A stretch of 64,000 bases of DNA. Source: Bifidobacterium sp. ESL0790 (GTDB lineage: Bacteria; Actinomycetota; Actinomycetes; Actinomycetales; Bifidobacteriaceae). Shown piece by piece: positions 36,036 to 44,566 of the stretch; the stretch's first letter is position 1; the number at the start of each line of letters is the position of its first letter. The notes below the pieces were generated by a model. That model saw only the letters and a program-made list of their open reading frames with translations, was not told the DNA's origin and ran no database searches. Both the position numbers and the translations under genes were made by a program. The stretch is from positions 62,001 through 126,000 of the forward strand of contig NZ_CP113915.1 of the NCBI RefSeq assembly GCF_029395435.1, written 5' to 3'.

Positions 36036-36845
36036 ATTCATGCTCCTGATTATCTGCGATAAACCTTAATAATTAAAATGCGTCTGTCGCAGAATATTGT
36101 GTAAAAATAATCCTTTTGATTGGTTTGCCTGACGAATTGTAATAATTGGGAAAACCAAATGCGCAAACGCACTGGAAAATATATTAATCAGGTAAAGCAT
36201 AATTTTCAGCCCTGAGAGGTACGTTTTGGCCCGATAGACTATTTGTAATGCGTTTTGGAGAATTCATAGGCCCACTTTTCCTATCGAAATAGCGAAAAAT
36301 ACGAGAAATGTTTCTATTCGTTCCTGATAAGTATGGGAATTGTGAAGGTTTCCTGAAGGGGGTCAAAATGATGTCTTATTGCGTTTTCTGCATTGTTACA
36401 TCATACTTTAAAAGCGTTTCCGTCGCATTACCTTTTGGTGGTTCGTCGAGAATTTGACGTCGTTGATAACCGCATGAAATAAGGCGGGCAATCGATGTTA
36501 GCGGCATAGTGGAGTGCAAAAATACCGTCGAATTGCGTCCCAAAAAGATATAAGGGTTGCCGTTTCGATTGGCGGTGATGTTCGCTGGGCGTATATTGGC
36601 GCTCGAAAAGTGTTCAGAAAGCGTACAGAGGGCGTTCGCGAGGCGTTCAGAAAGTGTGGCGAACCTCGCAAAACCCTTATGAAAAGCGGCCTGATCGTCC
36701 TCGCGCAACTCCGAACTATCCATTCCGATATTTCGTGACCCACAGACTTGCGCTATCTGTCCAATTCACTTATCGAACCGTGGATATGTAATGCGTTGTG
36801 AGTGTCGTCACACGTCGTGTTCGTGGCCGTAATGCTTAAAGGGGA
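36036..36845. other. AT-rich intergenic stretch without a supported gene
   Basis: About 810 bp with much lower GC than the surrounding genes. Two minus-strand frames (36184-36366 and 36376-36723) are open but lack convincing ribosome binding sites, and their products resemble nothing known. A short direct repeat GTTCAGAAAG occurs at about 36612 and 36645. Confidence 0.4.
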
Positions 36846-36878
36846 GGCCTCCGCCGGACACAAAATCCAACGGAGGCC
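36846..36878 (-). terminator. Hairpin after the 64-aa membrane protein gene
   Basis: GGCCTCCG / CGGAGGCC, exact 8-bp arms, 17-nt loop, 26 bp past the stop on the minus strand. Followed by CCCCTTT on that strand. Confidence 0.5.
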
Positions 36879-36903
36879 CGGCTGCGATTCAGACCCTACC
36901 GGT

Positions 36904-37098
36904 TCAGAACATTTGGCCTATGGTCAATATGCCCAATATGGCGAAACCGGCACCTGCAAGCCAGAGGGGCGCCATGGTCAAGACAAAACAAATACTGGCC
37001 GTCCTCTTGCTCAAATTGCCTGCCAGAATGCGAAGCAACCTGAACACCTCTGCTATTAGACAGGAAAATGGTCCTGTCGGCCCTCCTTGAGTGCTCAC
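36904..37098 (-). CDS. Small membrane protein, 64 aa, unknown function
   Basis: Starts with GTG at 37098, supported by a strong AAAGGAG 8 nt upstream. The N-terminus is polar (STQGGPTGPFSC), followed by an amphipathic FRLLRILAGNLSKR and a hydrophobic stretch ICFVLTMAPLWLAGAGFAILGILTIGQMF that makes one or two membrane spans to the end. A hairpin follows the stop. The ribosome binding site, protein-like hydrophobic pattern and terminator together support a real gene in an otherwise empty region. I do not recognise the family. Another small membrane protein lies at 40988-41158. Confidence 0.65.
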   Translation of the reverse strand: MSTQGGPTGPFSCLIAEVFRLLRILAGNLSKRTASICFVLTMAPLWLAGAGFAILGILTIGQMF

Positions 37099-37269
37099 GG
37101 TTTACACTCCTTTCATTAGCCGTGGAATTGTTCTGCTCCAAACGGATCCGACTCCGAATGGAACGTTTATAAGCATATCGTAAGAGAGTTGATTTCGACA
37201 AAAATGTAAATACTGTCTAGACACGCTGCGAGATGAATGATCTGAGATAAATATTTCTGCTGTGCTATT

Positions 37270-37418
37270 CTATGAATAGTGGCTGAAGCTTTCCGACCGA
37301 TTGCCAATTGAAGGTCGTGATGGTCGTCAAAGTTTTTAGGCAGTCGAGGCTGAGGTCACAGGCTAGCTTTTACTAGCTAAGGAATTGTTCGGAGCCGTCG
37401 CGAGGCGGCTCCTTTTTT
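37270..37418 (+). ncRNA. Candidate small RNA or leader upstream of msiK
   Basis: The tract ends in a textbook terminator: GGAGCCG (37391-37397), 8-nt loop, CGGCTCC (37406-37412), then T6 (37413-37418). No plus-strand gene precedes it. A -10-like TATTCT/TATGAAT lies near 37265-37275. The transcript would be about 130-140 nt and contains GCTAG/CTAGC pairing near 37364-37380. It could be a free small RNA or an attenuator leader of msiK, which starts 193 bp later. The terminator is clear; RNA identity is inferred. Confidence 0.4.
37391..37418 (+). terminator. Intrinsic terminator with T6
   Basis: Stem GGAGCCG/CGGCTCC, loop TCGCGAGG, then TTTTTT. It stands between the 64-aa protein gene (opposite strand) and msiK. 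Confidence 0.8.
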
Positions 37419-37610
37419 CTGTCACGTTTTTCGTAGCACATCGGTGCCATAAGTGTATAGTTGGAATTGGCTCGACGGAGAGAGTACTTCGTGGGGCGTC
37501 ATAAATGAATGAAAGTGCGGAAATCCAAGGCCGAAGCTGGCTGTTGGGTGGATGCAGAACCTCTCACTCGGATCGTTCGGCACGTACCTGCCGATGAAAG
37601 GAACATTATT

Positions 37611-38738
37611 ATGGCAAAAGTCGTATTCGACCATGTCACCCGTATCTACCCCGGCAACACCGAGCCTTCAGTCTCGAACCTCTGCCTCGACATCAAAGAC
37701 GGCGAATTCCTCGTGCTCGTCGGCCCCTCCGGCTGCGGCAAATCGACGACGCTGCGTATGCTTGCCGGCCTTGAGGAAGTCAACAAAGGCAAGATTTTCA
37801 TTGGTGACACCGACGTCACCACCATGCAGCCCAAAGACCGCGATATCGCGATGGTCTTCCAGAACTACGCCCTCTACCCGCACATGACCGTGGCCGACAA
37901 CATGGGCTTCGCCCTGAAGATCGCCGGCGTGCCGAAGGACGAGATTCGCCAGCGCGTTGAGGAGGCCGCCAAGGTCCTCGACCTCACCGAATTCCTCGAC
38001 CGCAAGCCGAAGGCGCTATCCGGTGGTCAGCGTCAGCGTGTGGCCATGGGCCGAGCCATCGTGCGTAAGCCGAAGGTCTTCCTGATGGACGAGCCGCTTT
38101 CCAACCTCGACGCGAAGCTGCGTGTGCAGACCCGTACCCAGATCGCGGCCCTGCAGCGCCAGCTCGGCGTCACCACCCTGTACGTCACCCACGACCAGAC
38201 CGAGGCCCTGACGATGGGCGACCGCATCGCCGTCATCAAGCTCGGCGAGCTGCAGCAGGTCGGCGCCCCCACCGAGCTCTACGACAAGCCGCAGAACGTC
38301 TTCGTCGCAGGCTTCATCGGCTCGCCGTCGATGAACATCAACACCCATCCGGTGGTCGACGGCAAGGCGAAGATCGGCGGCGACACCATCGATCTGCCCG
38401 CCGAGGCCGTCGACAAGCTGACCGCGGACGACAAGGGCCAGATCGTCGTCGGGTTCCGTCCGGAGGACGCGGATCTTGCCGCCGCCGACGAGCCGAACGC
38501 CTTCTCGCTCAGCGTCGCCAACGTCGAGGACCTGGGCTCCGACGGCTATATCTACGGCAACATCATCACTGATGGCTCCGTCGCCGAGCAGGCCGCCACG
38601 ATGTCCGACCAGAACAAGCTGACCACGATTCGCGTCAACCCGCGCCAGCTGCCGAAGGTCGGCGAGACCGTCAAGATCAAGATCGACCCGACCAAGATGC
38701 ACCTCTTCTCCCAGGCCACCGAGCTGCGCCTGAACTGA
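37611..38738 (+). CDS. msiK: ABC transporter ATP-binding protein MsiK/UgpC, multiple-sugar import
   Basis: 375 aa. Walker [10 protein letters not shown] (38-46), Q-loop [12 protein letters not shown], signature LSGGQRQR, Walker [13 protein letters not shown], switch THDQ, and a C-terminal regulatory OB-like TOBE domain (about 240-375). It energises carbohydrate importers from the cytoplasmic face. In bifidobacteria and other actinobacteria a single such ATPase serves several sugar permeases encoded elsewhere, which fits the absence of permease genes here. ATG at 37611 has AAAGGA 8 nt upstream; the frame is open further but without support. It ends in a strong terminator. The candidate RNA upstream may affect its expression. 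Confidence 0.93.
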   Translation: MAKVVFDHVTRIYPGNTEPSVSNLCLDIKDGEFLVLVGPSGCGKSTTLRMLAGLEEVNKGKIFIGDTDVTTMQPKDRDIAMVFQNYALYPHMTVADNMGFALKIAGVPKDEIRQRVEEAAKVLDLTEFLDRKPKALSGGQRQRVAMGRAIVRKPKVFLMDEPLSNLDAKLRVQTRTQIAALQRQLGVTTLYVTHDQTEALTMGDRIAVIKLGELQQVGAPTELYDKPQNVFVAGFIGSPSMNINTHPVVDGKAKIGGDTIDLPAEAVDKLTADDKGQIVVGFRPEDADLAAADEPNAFSLSVANVEDLGSDGYIYGNIITDGSVAEQAATMSDQNKLTTIRVNPRQLPKVGETVKIKIDPTKMHLFSQATELRLN

Positions 38739-38765
38739 GTGCCTTCTTAGCCGACTCCATTTTCG

Positions 38766-38801
38766 AACCCATGCCGCGCGTTTGCTGTGGCATGGGTTTT
38801 T
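38766..38801 (+). terminator. Terminator of msiK
   Basis: AACCCATGCC / GGCATGGGTT, exact 10-bp arms, 13-nt loop, then TTT. 27 bp past the stop. Confidence 0.85.
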
Positions 38802-38943
38802 GCGTCTTGAAATGGGCTGGCTGGTTAGGCGTTTTTCGCGCTTTTTGTGGGTGATACCAGACAATGTTTTTGGGCATGGAAGGCAATATATATGTGCGCG
38901 AAATCCAATGTCATTCATCGCTTGTCTGCACTAGATTGGAGAT

Positions 38944-40647
38944 ATGGAATTGACTGGGAATGCGCAGCTGGACCCGCGGGCGTTGAAGGCGACGTCCGTC
39001 TCGGTGCCGGCGGATGACGGCGAGGCGGCCGAGCCCAAGGCGCTCAAGATCACCGCGACCAGCTCCAATCCGAAAATGTTCACGCTGCCGTGGGAGAAGC
39101 CGCTGGCGAGCTGGCCCAAGGACCTGCTGGCCAACCTGCCGCGCGGCATCTCGCGCCACGTCGTGCGTTTCGTGCATGTGGGCGACGAGATCTACGCGAT
39201 GAAGGAGATCACCAGCCGTGTGGCCGCCCGCGAATACGAGCTGCTGCGCCGGCTGCAGAAACTGGAGCTCCCCACCGTCGAGCCCATCGCCGTGGTGACC
39301 GGGCGGCACACGCGCGAGGGCGAGCCGCTCGAATCGATGCTGGTCACCCGGCAGCTCAAGTTCTCGCTGCCATACCGCGCGCTGTTCGCCGGCAATCTCC
39401 GCCCCGACACCGCTGACCGGCTGATCGACGCGCTCGCTGTGCTGATGGTACGGCTGCATCTCGCCGGCTTCTATTGGGGCGACGTGTCGCTTTCGAACGT
39501 CCTGTTCATGCGCGACGCCTACGCTTTCTCCGCGTTCCTGGTCGACGCCGAGACCGGCGCGCTGCACACCTCGCTTTCGCCCGGGCAGCGCAATTACGAT
39601 ATGGATTTGGCGCGCACCAACATCATCGGCGAGCTGATGGACCTGAGCTCCGGCAAACTGCTGCCCGACGAGGTCGACGAGGTGGAGGTCGGCAACAGGC
39701 TGCTCGAGCGCTACGATTCGCTCTGGAACGCGCTCACCGGCGAGGAGGACTTCGGGCCGGACGAGATGTGGAAGATCGAGAAGCGCGTCAACAAGCTCAA
39801 CGATCTCGGGTTCGACGTCGACGAGCTTGAGGTCAAGACCGTCGACAACGGGCAGCGCGTGTTGGTGCGGCCGCGCGTGGTCGACGCGGGGTACGCCTCG
39901 CGTAAGCTGCTGCGCTTGACCGGCCTCGACGTGCAGGAGAACCAGGCCAGGCGTTTGTTGAACGACCTCGACGCCTACCGCGCTTCGACCTGGCGCGATG
40001 GCGAAGAGCTCGAAATCGTCGCCACCGATTGGATGCGCGAGGTCTTCGAGCCCACCGTGCGCATGATTCCGCGCGAATACCGCTCCAAGATCGAACCGGC
40101 GCAGTTCTTCCATGAGGTGCTTGAGAATCGTTGGTATCTCGCCGAAAAGGCCGGGCATGACGTGCCGACCGCCGTGGCCGCGAACGACTATATCAAGCGG
40201 ATTCTGCCCAAGTACGACCTCGACTCGAAGGCGATCGCGGAGATCAACGGCGACGCGGATTCCGGGGTCATCGACGAGAGCTCGACGTTTGACGATCCTG
40301 CTGGCGTGGCTGGTGACGGTGCGGCCAACGGGGGTGAGGCTGGCGCGGGAGCCGACATTCCCGACACGGTCGGCGCCGACAACGACGAGGTCGACAACAT
40401 CGGCGCATCGCTTGGTTTCGCCGATGACGTGCCCATCGAAAAGATCGCGTGCGCGCGCAATGCCGCCGAAAGCGCGGATGGTGCGGATGACGCCGAAGGT
40501 GCGAAGGGCATTGCCAAGCAAGGCGCTAAAGGTGTGAAAGACGCGGGTACTCGCAACGACGATGATTGGAGCGAGGCCGCCACCGCCGTCGATGATGACT
40601 ACGACCCCGACGAATACGACCAAGACGCCGCCGTCTGGAGCCACTGA
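38944..40647 (+). CDS. DUF4032 kinase-like protein
   Basis: 567 aa. Residues about 45-215 have a kinase-like fold with a full set of likely active residues: Lys87 (AMKEI), Glu98 in the next helix, HLAGFYWGDVSLSNVLF (Asp180, Asn185) and Asp201 (LVDAETG). The middle part (about 220-430) is the conserved DUF4032 region, and the last 130 residues are Ala/Asp/Gly-rich and disordered. The family is found mainly in actinobacteria; substrate unknown, with resemblance to lipopolysaccharide-type small-molecule kinases. ATG at 38944 has GGAG very close (2 nt), so initiation may be weak. Monocistronic between two terminators. Confidence 0.85.
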   Translation: MELTGNAQLDPRALKATSVSVPADDGEAAEPKALKITATSSNPKMFTLPWEKPLASWPKDLLANLPRGISRHVVRFVHVGDEIYAMKEITSRVAAREYELLRRLQKLELPTVEPIAVVTGRHTREGEPLESMLVTRQLKFSLPYRALFAGNLRPDTADRLIDALAVLMVRLHLAGFYWGDVSLSNVLFMRDAYAFSAFLVDAETGALHTSLSPGQRNYDMDLARTNIIGELMDLSSGKLLPDEVDEVEVGNRLLERYDSLWNALTGEEDFGPDEMWKIEKRVNKLNDLGFDVDELEVKTVDNGQRVLVRPRVVDAGYASRKLLRLTGLDVQENQARRLLNDLDAYRASTWRDGEELEIVATDWMREVFEPTVRMIPREYRSKIEPAQFFHEVLENRWYLAEKAGHDVPTAVAANDYIKRILPKYDLDSKAIAEINGDADSGVIDESSTFDDPAGVAGDGAANGGEAGAGADIPDTVGADNDEVDNIGASLGFADDVPIEKIACARNAAESADGADDAEGAKGIAKQGAKGVKDAGTRNDDDWSEAATAVDDDYDPDEYDQDAAVWSH

Positions 40648-40690
40648 GGGGTAGTTGTCGCAACTCTCTTAAGCCGTCCGGATACCCGAA

Positions 40691-40720
40691 GGGCCGGTAC
40701 CCGAATTCGGATACCGGCCC
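40691..40720 (+). terminator. Terminator after the DUF4032 gene
   Basis: A 30-bp near-perfect palindrome, GGGCCGGTA arms around CCGAATTCGG, with a single mismatched pair, 44 bp past the stop. Confidence 0.6.
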
Positions 40721-40987
40721 GCGGCACTTCAAAGAGGACAAGGAACAATGCCCTATTGATTGCGGCATCATCTGCTAAAGCTTATAGCCCGACTTTATAT
40801 CGCAGATGAGTAGCGTGCCGTATCAACAACATTCATTATAACGCATTCTGAAGATTCGGCAGTTCATATATGATGAAATTCATCGCTTATCCTATGTAGC
40901 GTAGGTGAAAGCGATCGTATGAGCTGCCCGGCTCATACGCCGTTGCCGCGTCATTCGTGGCGCGGCACTCAACGGAAAGGCAGCGAA

Positions 40988-41158
40988 ATGCCTGAGGAGC
41001 AGAAAGGACCTGGCGGAAGCAACTATCTCCATGAATTCGTCGTCGCGATTCTGGCGGTTTTTGTCTCGAGAACCGACAGTGTCGTGGCCGACATCATTTT
41101 GGTGGCTCTCACCGGCTACCTGGTGATTATGGATTATCGGGATAGGCGCCGCCGTTAG
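40988..41158 (+). CDS. Small membrane protein, 56 aa, unknown function
   Basis: ATG at 40988 has GAAAGG 7 nt upstream. The product is polar at the start (PEEQKGPGGSNY), has one or two hydrophobic segments (FVVAILAVFV and VVADIILVALTGYLVIM), and ends in a very basic DYRDRRRR tail, so the C-terminus is probably cytoplasmic. A hairpin terminator follows 7 bp past the stop, which supports a small stand-alone gene. No family is recognised. The 340 bp upstream is AT-rich and otherwise empty. Confidence 0.68.
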   Translation: MPEEQKGPGGSNYLHEFVVAILAVFVSRTDSVVADIILVALTGYLVIMDYRDRRRR

Positions 41159-41164
41159 GTAAAA

Positions 41165-41200
41165 CCTGCTCGGGCCGAGTTTTATTAGCGCCCGGGCAGG
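41165..41200. terminator. Hairpin between the 56-aa gene and rlmB
   Basis: CCTGCTCGGGC (41165-41175) pairs with GCCCGGGCAGG (41190-41200) with one G-U type pair. It lies between convergent genes. Confidence 0.65.
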
Positions 41201-41232
41201 CCCTTTCTTCCAGAAATTATTCTGTTCTCTAT

Positions 41233-42240
41233 TTACTTTTTACTTTTATCCGCTTTGGCGGCCGCCTCGCGGCGGGCGCGGGCGACGGCGTAGAGACTGA
41301 TGCCCGCGGCCACCGAAGCGTTGAGCGACTCCACGGTGCTGCTGATGGGGATGCCGGCGATCGAATCGCAAGCCTCGCGCACCAGGCGGCTCAGGCCTTT
41401 ACCTTCCGAACCGAGCACGACCACGAGTGGGTCGCTTTCGAATCCGCTTTCGCCTACGAGCGCGTCGCCGCCACCGTCGAGGCCGACCACGTAATAGCCG
41501 CGTTCCTTGAGCCCTTCGATGGCCTTGGTCAGATTGACCACACGCGCGACCGGCAGATGGGCCGCGGCTCCGGCCGATACCTTCCAAGCCGCCGCGTTCA
41601 CCGAGGCGGAACGGCGCTCGGGCAGGATGACCCCGTTGGCGCCGAATGCCGCGGCGGAACGGATGACGGCCCCGAGATTCTGCGGATCGGTGACGCCGTC
41701 AAGCGCGATGAACAGCGGGCGAGCACCGATGCGGGCGCTCTGCGAATCCGCCTCTTCCATCGCGTGCGACTTCTTTTCGGCGCGGTCGGCCAGCTCGTTC
41801 AGCGACGAATACTGGTAGGGCTGCACCTTGAGGATGATGCCTTGGTGGTTGCGCGAGTGGGCGATGCGGTCCATCTCCAGCCGGTCGGCCTCCAGCAGGT
41901 TGAGCCCCTGCATGCCGGCCAGGCGCACGATGTCGCGGGTGCGGTCGTCATGTTCGATGCGGTTGGCGATGTAGAGCTGCGTGCTGGGCACCCCCACGCG
42001 CAGAGCCTCGAGGACGGCGTTGCGGCCGATCACCAAGTCATCGGAATCCGAAGTGTATTTGGCCGCGCGACGACGTGCCGCCAGCCTGGGGTCGGCGAAC
42101 TGCCGCTTCTCGTTACGCTTTTTCGCCTTGTAAGCCTTGTGGTATGTGCGATCCTCGGCACGGGGCGTCGGCCCGCGGCCCTTCAGTGCATTGCGATGTT
42201 TTCCGCCCGAACCTTTGACCGGGCCCTTCTTGTTAGCCAT
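41233..42240 (-). CDS. rlmB: 23S rRNA (guanosine2251-2'-O)-methyltransferase RlmB (SpoU/TrmH family)
   Basis: 335 aa. A basic, Arg/Lys-rich N-terminal extension (about 1-65) precedes a substrate-binding L30e-like domain (LVIGRNAVLEALR) and a SPOUT knotted methyltransferase domain. Motifs: ALDGVTDPQNLGAVIRSAAAFG (motif 1), VVLGSEGKGLSR (motif 2) and IPISSTVESLNASVAAGISLY (motif 3). RlmB-type enzymes methylate a guanosine of the 23S P-loop. The paralogous TrmH-type tRNA enzymes are shorter. ATG at 42240 is chosen; a frame extension of 20 residues upstream has no support. The Arg/Lys-rich extension is usual in actinobacterial members. Confidence 0.88.
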   Translation of the reverse strand: MANKKGPVKGSGGKHRNALKGRGPTPRAEDRTYHKAYKAKKRNEKRQFADPRLAARRRAAKYTSDSDDLVIGRNAVLEALRVGVPSTQLYIANRIEHDDRTRDIVRLAGMQGLNLLEADRLEMDRIAHSRNHQGIILKVQPYQYSSLNELADRAEKKSHAMEEADSQSARIGARPLFIALDGVTDPQNLGAVIRSAAAFGANGVILPERRSASVNAAAWKVSAGAAAHLPVARVVNLTKAIEGLKERGYYVVGLDGGGDALVGESGFESDPLVVVLGSEGKGLSRLVREACDSIAGIPISSTVESLNASVAAGISLYAVARARREAAAKADKSKK

Positions 42241-42468
42241 GCTCCCATTGTCCCAGCACCCCGCGCCAACCCCGCTAACCCGGCCCGCGCGCCAGCCCAT
42301 CCGGTCTCCATCCGCAAGGGGCCTGATTCAGTGAAAAAAGCGCCAAAATCCCCCGATAATGACGCTTTTTCCACTGAAACAGGCTGTTACTGCAGGGAAA
42401 GCACCTTTTTGGGCGTATTTTGGTGCTTTTCTCATTGGTTGGCACCGTGAGGGGTGAGCCGTCTGAGC

Positions 42469-43050
42469 TCAGTCGTTGATCTCGGCGCAGTAGAAGTGCT
42501 CGTAGGAGCGCGAAGGGGTCGGGCCTCGCTGGCCTTGGTAATGGGAGCCGACACCGTCGGAACCGTAGGGGTGGGCGGCCGGTGTGCTCAGTTCGAAGAA
42601 GCACATCTGCCCGATCTTCATGCCTGGCCACAGCTTCACCGGCAGCGTGCTCACGTTCGAAAGCTCGAGCGTGATGTGCCCCTCGAAGCCCGGGTCGATG
42701 AAGCCCGCGGTGGAATGGGTGAGGATGCCGAGCCTGCCCAGCGAGCTCTTGCCCTCGAGTCGCGCGGCCATGGTCGCGTCGAGCTTCACATATTCCCAAG
42801 TCGAGGCCAACGCGAACTCGCCCGGATGCAGGATCCACGGCTCGCCCTTCGGCACCTCGAACTGCTCGGTGAGGTCGCCTTGGTTCTCGGCCGGATCCAC
42901 ATAGGTGTACGCGTGGTTGTTGAACAGGCGGAAGTATCGGTCGAGCCTCACGTCGATCGAGGCCGGCTGCACCATCTCGGGGGTCCATGGCTCGAGCGAG
43001 ATATGGCCGTCGGCTTGGGCGCCCAGAATGTCGCGATCGGACAGCAGCAT
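42469..43050 (-). CDS. dcd: dCTP deaminase, probably bifunctional dCTP deaminase/dUTPase
   Basis: 193 aa, full length. Trimeric dUTPase-like fold. Seen: [20 protein letters not shown] with the catalytic Glu just after ([12 protein letters not shown]), MLLSDRDI at the N-terminus, [12 protein letters not shown], and the C-terminal [16 protein letters not shown] that closes over the nucleotide. The sequence is very close to the M. tuberculosis enzyme, which makes dUMP from dCTP in one protein; the same is likely here. It supplies dUMP for thymidylate synthesis and limits dUTP. ATG at 43050 with GGGGGA 6 nt upstream. Palindromes lie about 110 bp upstream of the start. Confidence 0.93.
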   Translation of the reverse strand: MLLSDRDILGAQADGHISLEPWTPEMVQPASIDVRLDRYFRLFNNHAYTYVDPAENQGDLTEQFEVPKGEPWILHPGEFALASTWEYVKLDATMAARLEGKSSLGRLGILTHSTAGFIDPGFEGHITLELSNVSTLPVKLWPGMKIGQMCFFELSTPAAHPYGSDGVGSHYQGQRGPTPSRSYEHFYCAEIND

Positions 43051-43162
43051 GATGAATCCCCCTGCGCTTGAATTGTGGTTCTGCTCTCAGTGTAGACGTT
43101 CGCTTGGTCTTGCGTGGATTTAACGTGGCGGCGTGGAAGGAGCGACAAAGCAGGCAAACTTT

Positions 43163-43210
43163 GATAAAGCGTTTTATCTATAGCTTGGTTTCGTTGAAAT
43201 TGCAACGAAA
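43163..43210. promoter_or_regulatory. Two operator-like palindromes upstream of dcd
   Basis: GATAAAGC-GTTTTATC (43163-43178) has a central CG as in LacI-family sites. TTTCGTTG-N6-CAACGAAA (43189-43210) is an exact 8-bp inverted repeat. Both lie between dcd (minus) and a plus-strand tract ending at the 43453 terminator. Function is inferred. Confidence 0.35.
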
Positions 43211-43452
43211 ATTGGTGATTTTATATCACTGATTGTGACGGTAAATATGGTAAATCGCTTTATCGTGGATGGCGCGAGTGGTGTGGGAAATGTGAATAAA
43301 GGCCGGGAACGCGTTATTTTCAGCGAATTTTCAGGCTATTTAGCCGATTCACTAAGTATTGGGGAGTTACATAATAACTGTCAGCAAGAGCTGGCCGAGG
43401 ACTTGGATTTCGGTTTTCGATAACTTAACCTTTCTTCTTCTCTCCTTTCTCG

Positions 43453-43484
43453 CCCCGGTGTTAACGCACCGGGGTTTCTCTTTT
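43453..43484 (+). terminator. Strong terminator without an obvious gene before it
   Basis: CCCCGGTG-TTAACG-CACCGGGG followed by TTTCTCTTTTT. The only plus-strand frame before it is a possible 62-codon one (43235-43423) lacking a ribosome binding site. The transcript ended here may be non-coding or encode a short peptide. The 43485-43804 stretch holds no gene. Confidence 0.7.
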
Positions 43485-43804
43485 TCTCGGGCACTTTCCT
43501 GAGCAAACGTGACATTGGTCGTCAACAAATGGCCGGTTTCCAGCATGGCATCGTTTTCATGCCGGAAACATGACGTTGAGCGCTCGCCAGTGGCTTGTTT
43601 CCAGCGTCCTGTAATTTGCGTCCCCAAAACGGGCCGTGGGTGGGGCGTCAGTGGCCCGTTTAGGCATAGTGTCGTGTTTCTGCCCTTTTTGGACCGTTAA
43701 CTGATGGCTGTCTGATGATAGCTTTGCCCGTTAGAATGGCATTATTCGTACTTTGGCGACGGTGTTAGTACATTCCTAATCTGTGCCAGATTAAAGGAGG
43801 CGCT

Positions 43805-44410
43805 ATGCAAGACGACTTCGATTATCTCGCCGATCGAGCCGGGGAGCCGAGCCGATCTCGCGTTGAAGTCGGTGACGACGCTGGCGTCGCCGTTCCCGGT
43901 CTTACGCGCCATCATAAGAACAAGTTTCTCGTAGCCCTTATTGTGCTTATGGTAACGGCTGTGGTCGTGGTCGCGCTGGTGATGTCCCTTGGTGTTTTGA
44001 CTGGCCACAAGAAGGGTAGCGGCGCGGCGTCAGCCTCGTCTTCGGCCCCATATTCCAGCGTCACGCAGATGAAAAAGGGCATGGAAGCGAAAGCCGGCAC
44101 GTGCTCGGGAGGCTGGAACGACGTCGACGCGAGTCAGTTTCCTGGGGTCTCGGCGGTGTCCGTCTGCGTTTCCGGCCGCTACGCCTTCGTGACATTCGAA
44201 AGCAAGACCGCCGCGACGGTTGACGGCCCCGTGGTGCGTTCCAAGGCCGGCGGTCTGCTCAACCAATATCTTGGCGGCGGTGGCGATGCGGCCGCCGATT
44301 ACCGCTTGCTCGATGGCGGCCAGTGGATGGCGGTCGGCGACAAAAGCCAGATGACCGCGCTGCAGAGCGAATGGGGCGGCAAGATCGAGACTCTCGGGGA
44401 CTCGCAGTAA
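43805..44410 (+). CDS. Membrane-anchored extracellular protein of unknown function
   Basis: 201 aa. A cytosolic, acidic N-terminus (1-35) leads to one membrane span (about 41-66, FLVALIVLMVTAVVVVALVMSLGVL), then a Ser/Ala linker and a compact external domain (about 85-201). The domain has two cysteines (TCSGGW and SVCVSG) that could form a disulfide. It may be a substrate of the DsbA-like proteins, but that is only a thought. ATG at 43805 is strongly supported by AAAGGAGG 4 nt upstream. No family is recognised. No close co-directional partner; the esterase follows 156 bp later. Confidence 0.75.
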   Translation: MQDDFDYLADRAGEPSRSRVEVGDDAGVAVPGLTRHHKNKFLVALIVLMVTAVVVVALVMSLGVLTGHKKGSGAASASSSAPYSSVTQMKKGMEAKAGTCSGGWNDVDASQFPGVSAVSVCVSGRYAFVTFESKTAATVDGPVVRSKAGGLLNQYLGGGGDAAADYRLLDGGQWMAVGDKSQMTALQSEWGGKIETLGDSQ

Positions 44411-44566
44411 GGCCGCGAAGGCTTGTGTCAGCCGTGATGGTTGGTTGTGGCTGAGTTGTTAACTATCAGCCATTCGTTGTCGGCGTCGATTTATATCTGC
44501 GGCAGCGTTGTGCCGCCCGGCGAAATTCGTTGTATGACTGTTGGGTTTGCCGCCTATCATTGAGGC

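Noticed and set aside
36376..36723. 115-codon minus-strand frame in the AT-rich gap
   Set aside because: No convincing ribosome binding site, a competing frame on the other strand, and no recognisable domain. Kept only as a remote possibility.
38911..40644. 577-codon minus-strand frame opposite the DUF4032 gene
   Set aside because: Antisense frame kept open by GC-rich third positions. The plus-strand protein has recognisable kinase-like motifs.
43235..43423. 62-codon plus-strand frame before the 43453 terminator
   Set aside because: No ribosome binding site. Reported as a finding, not a gene.
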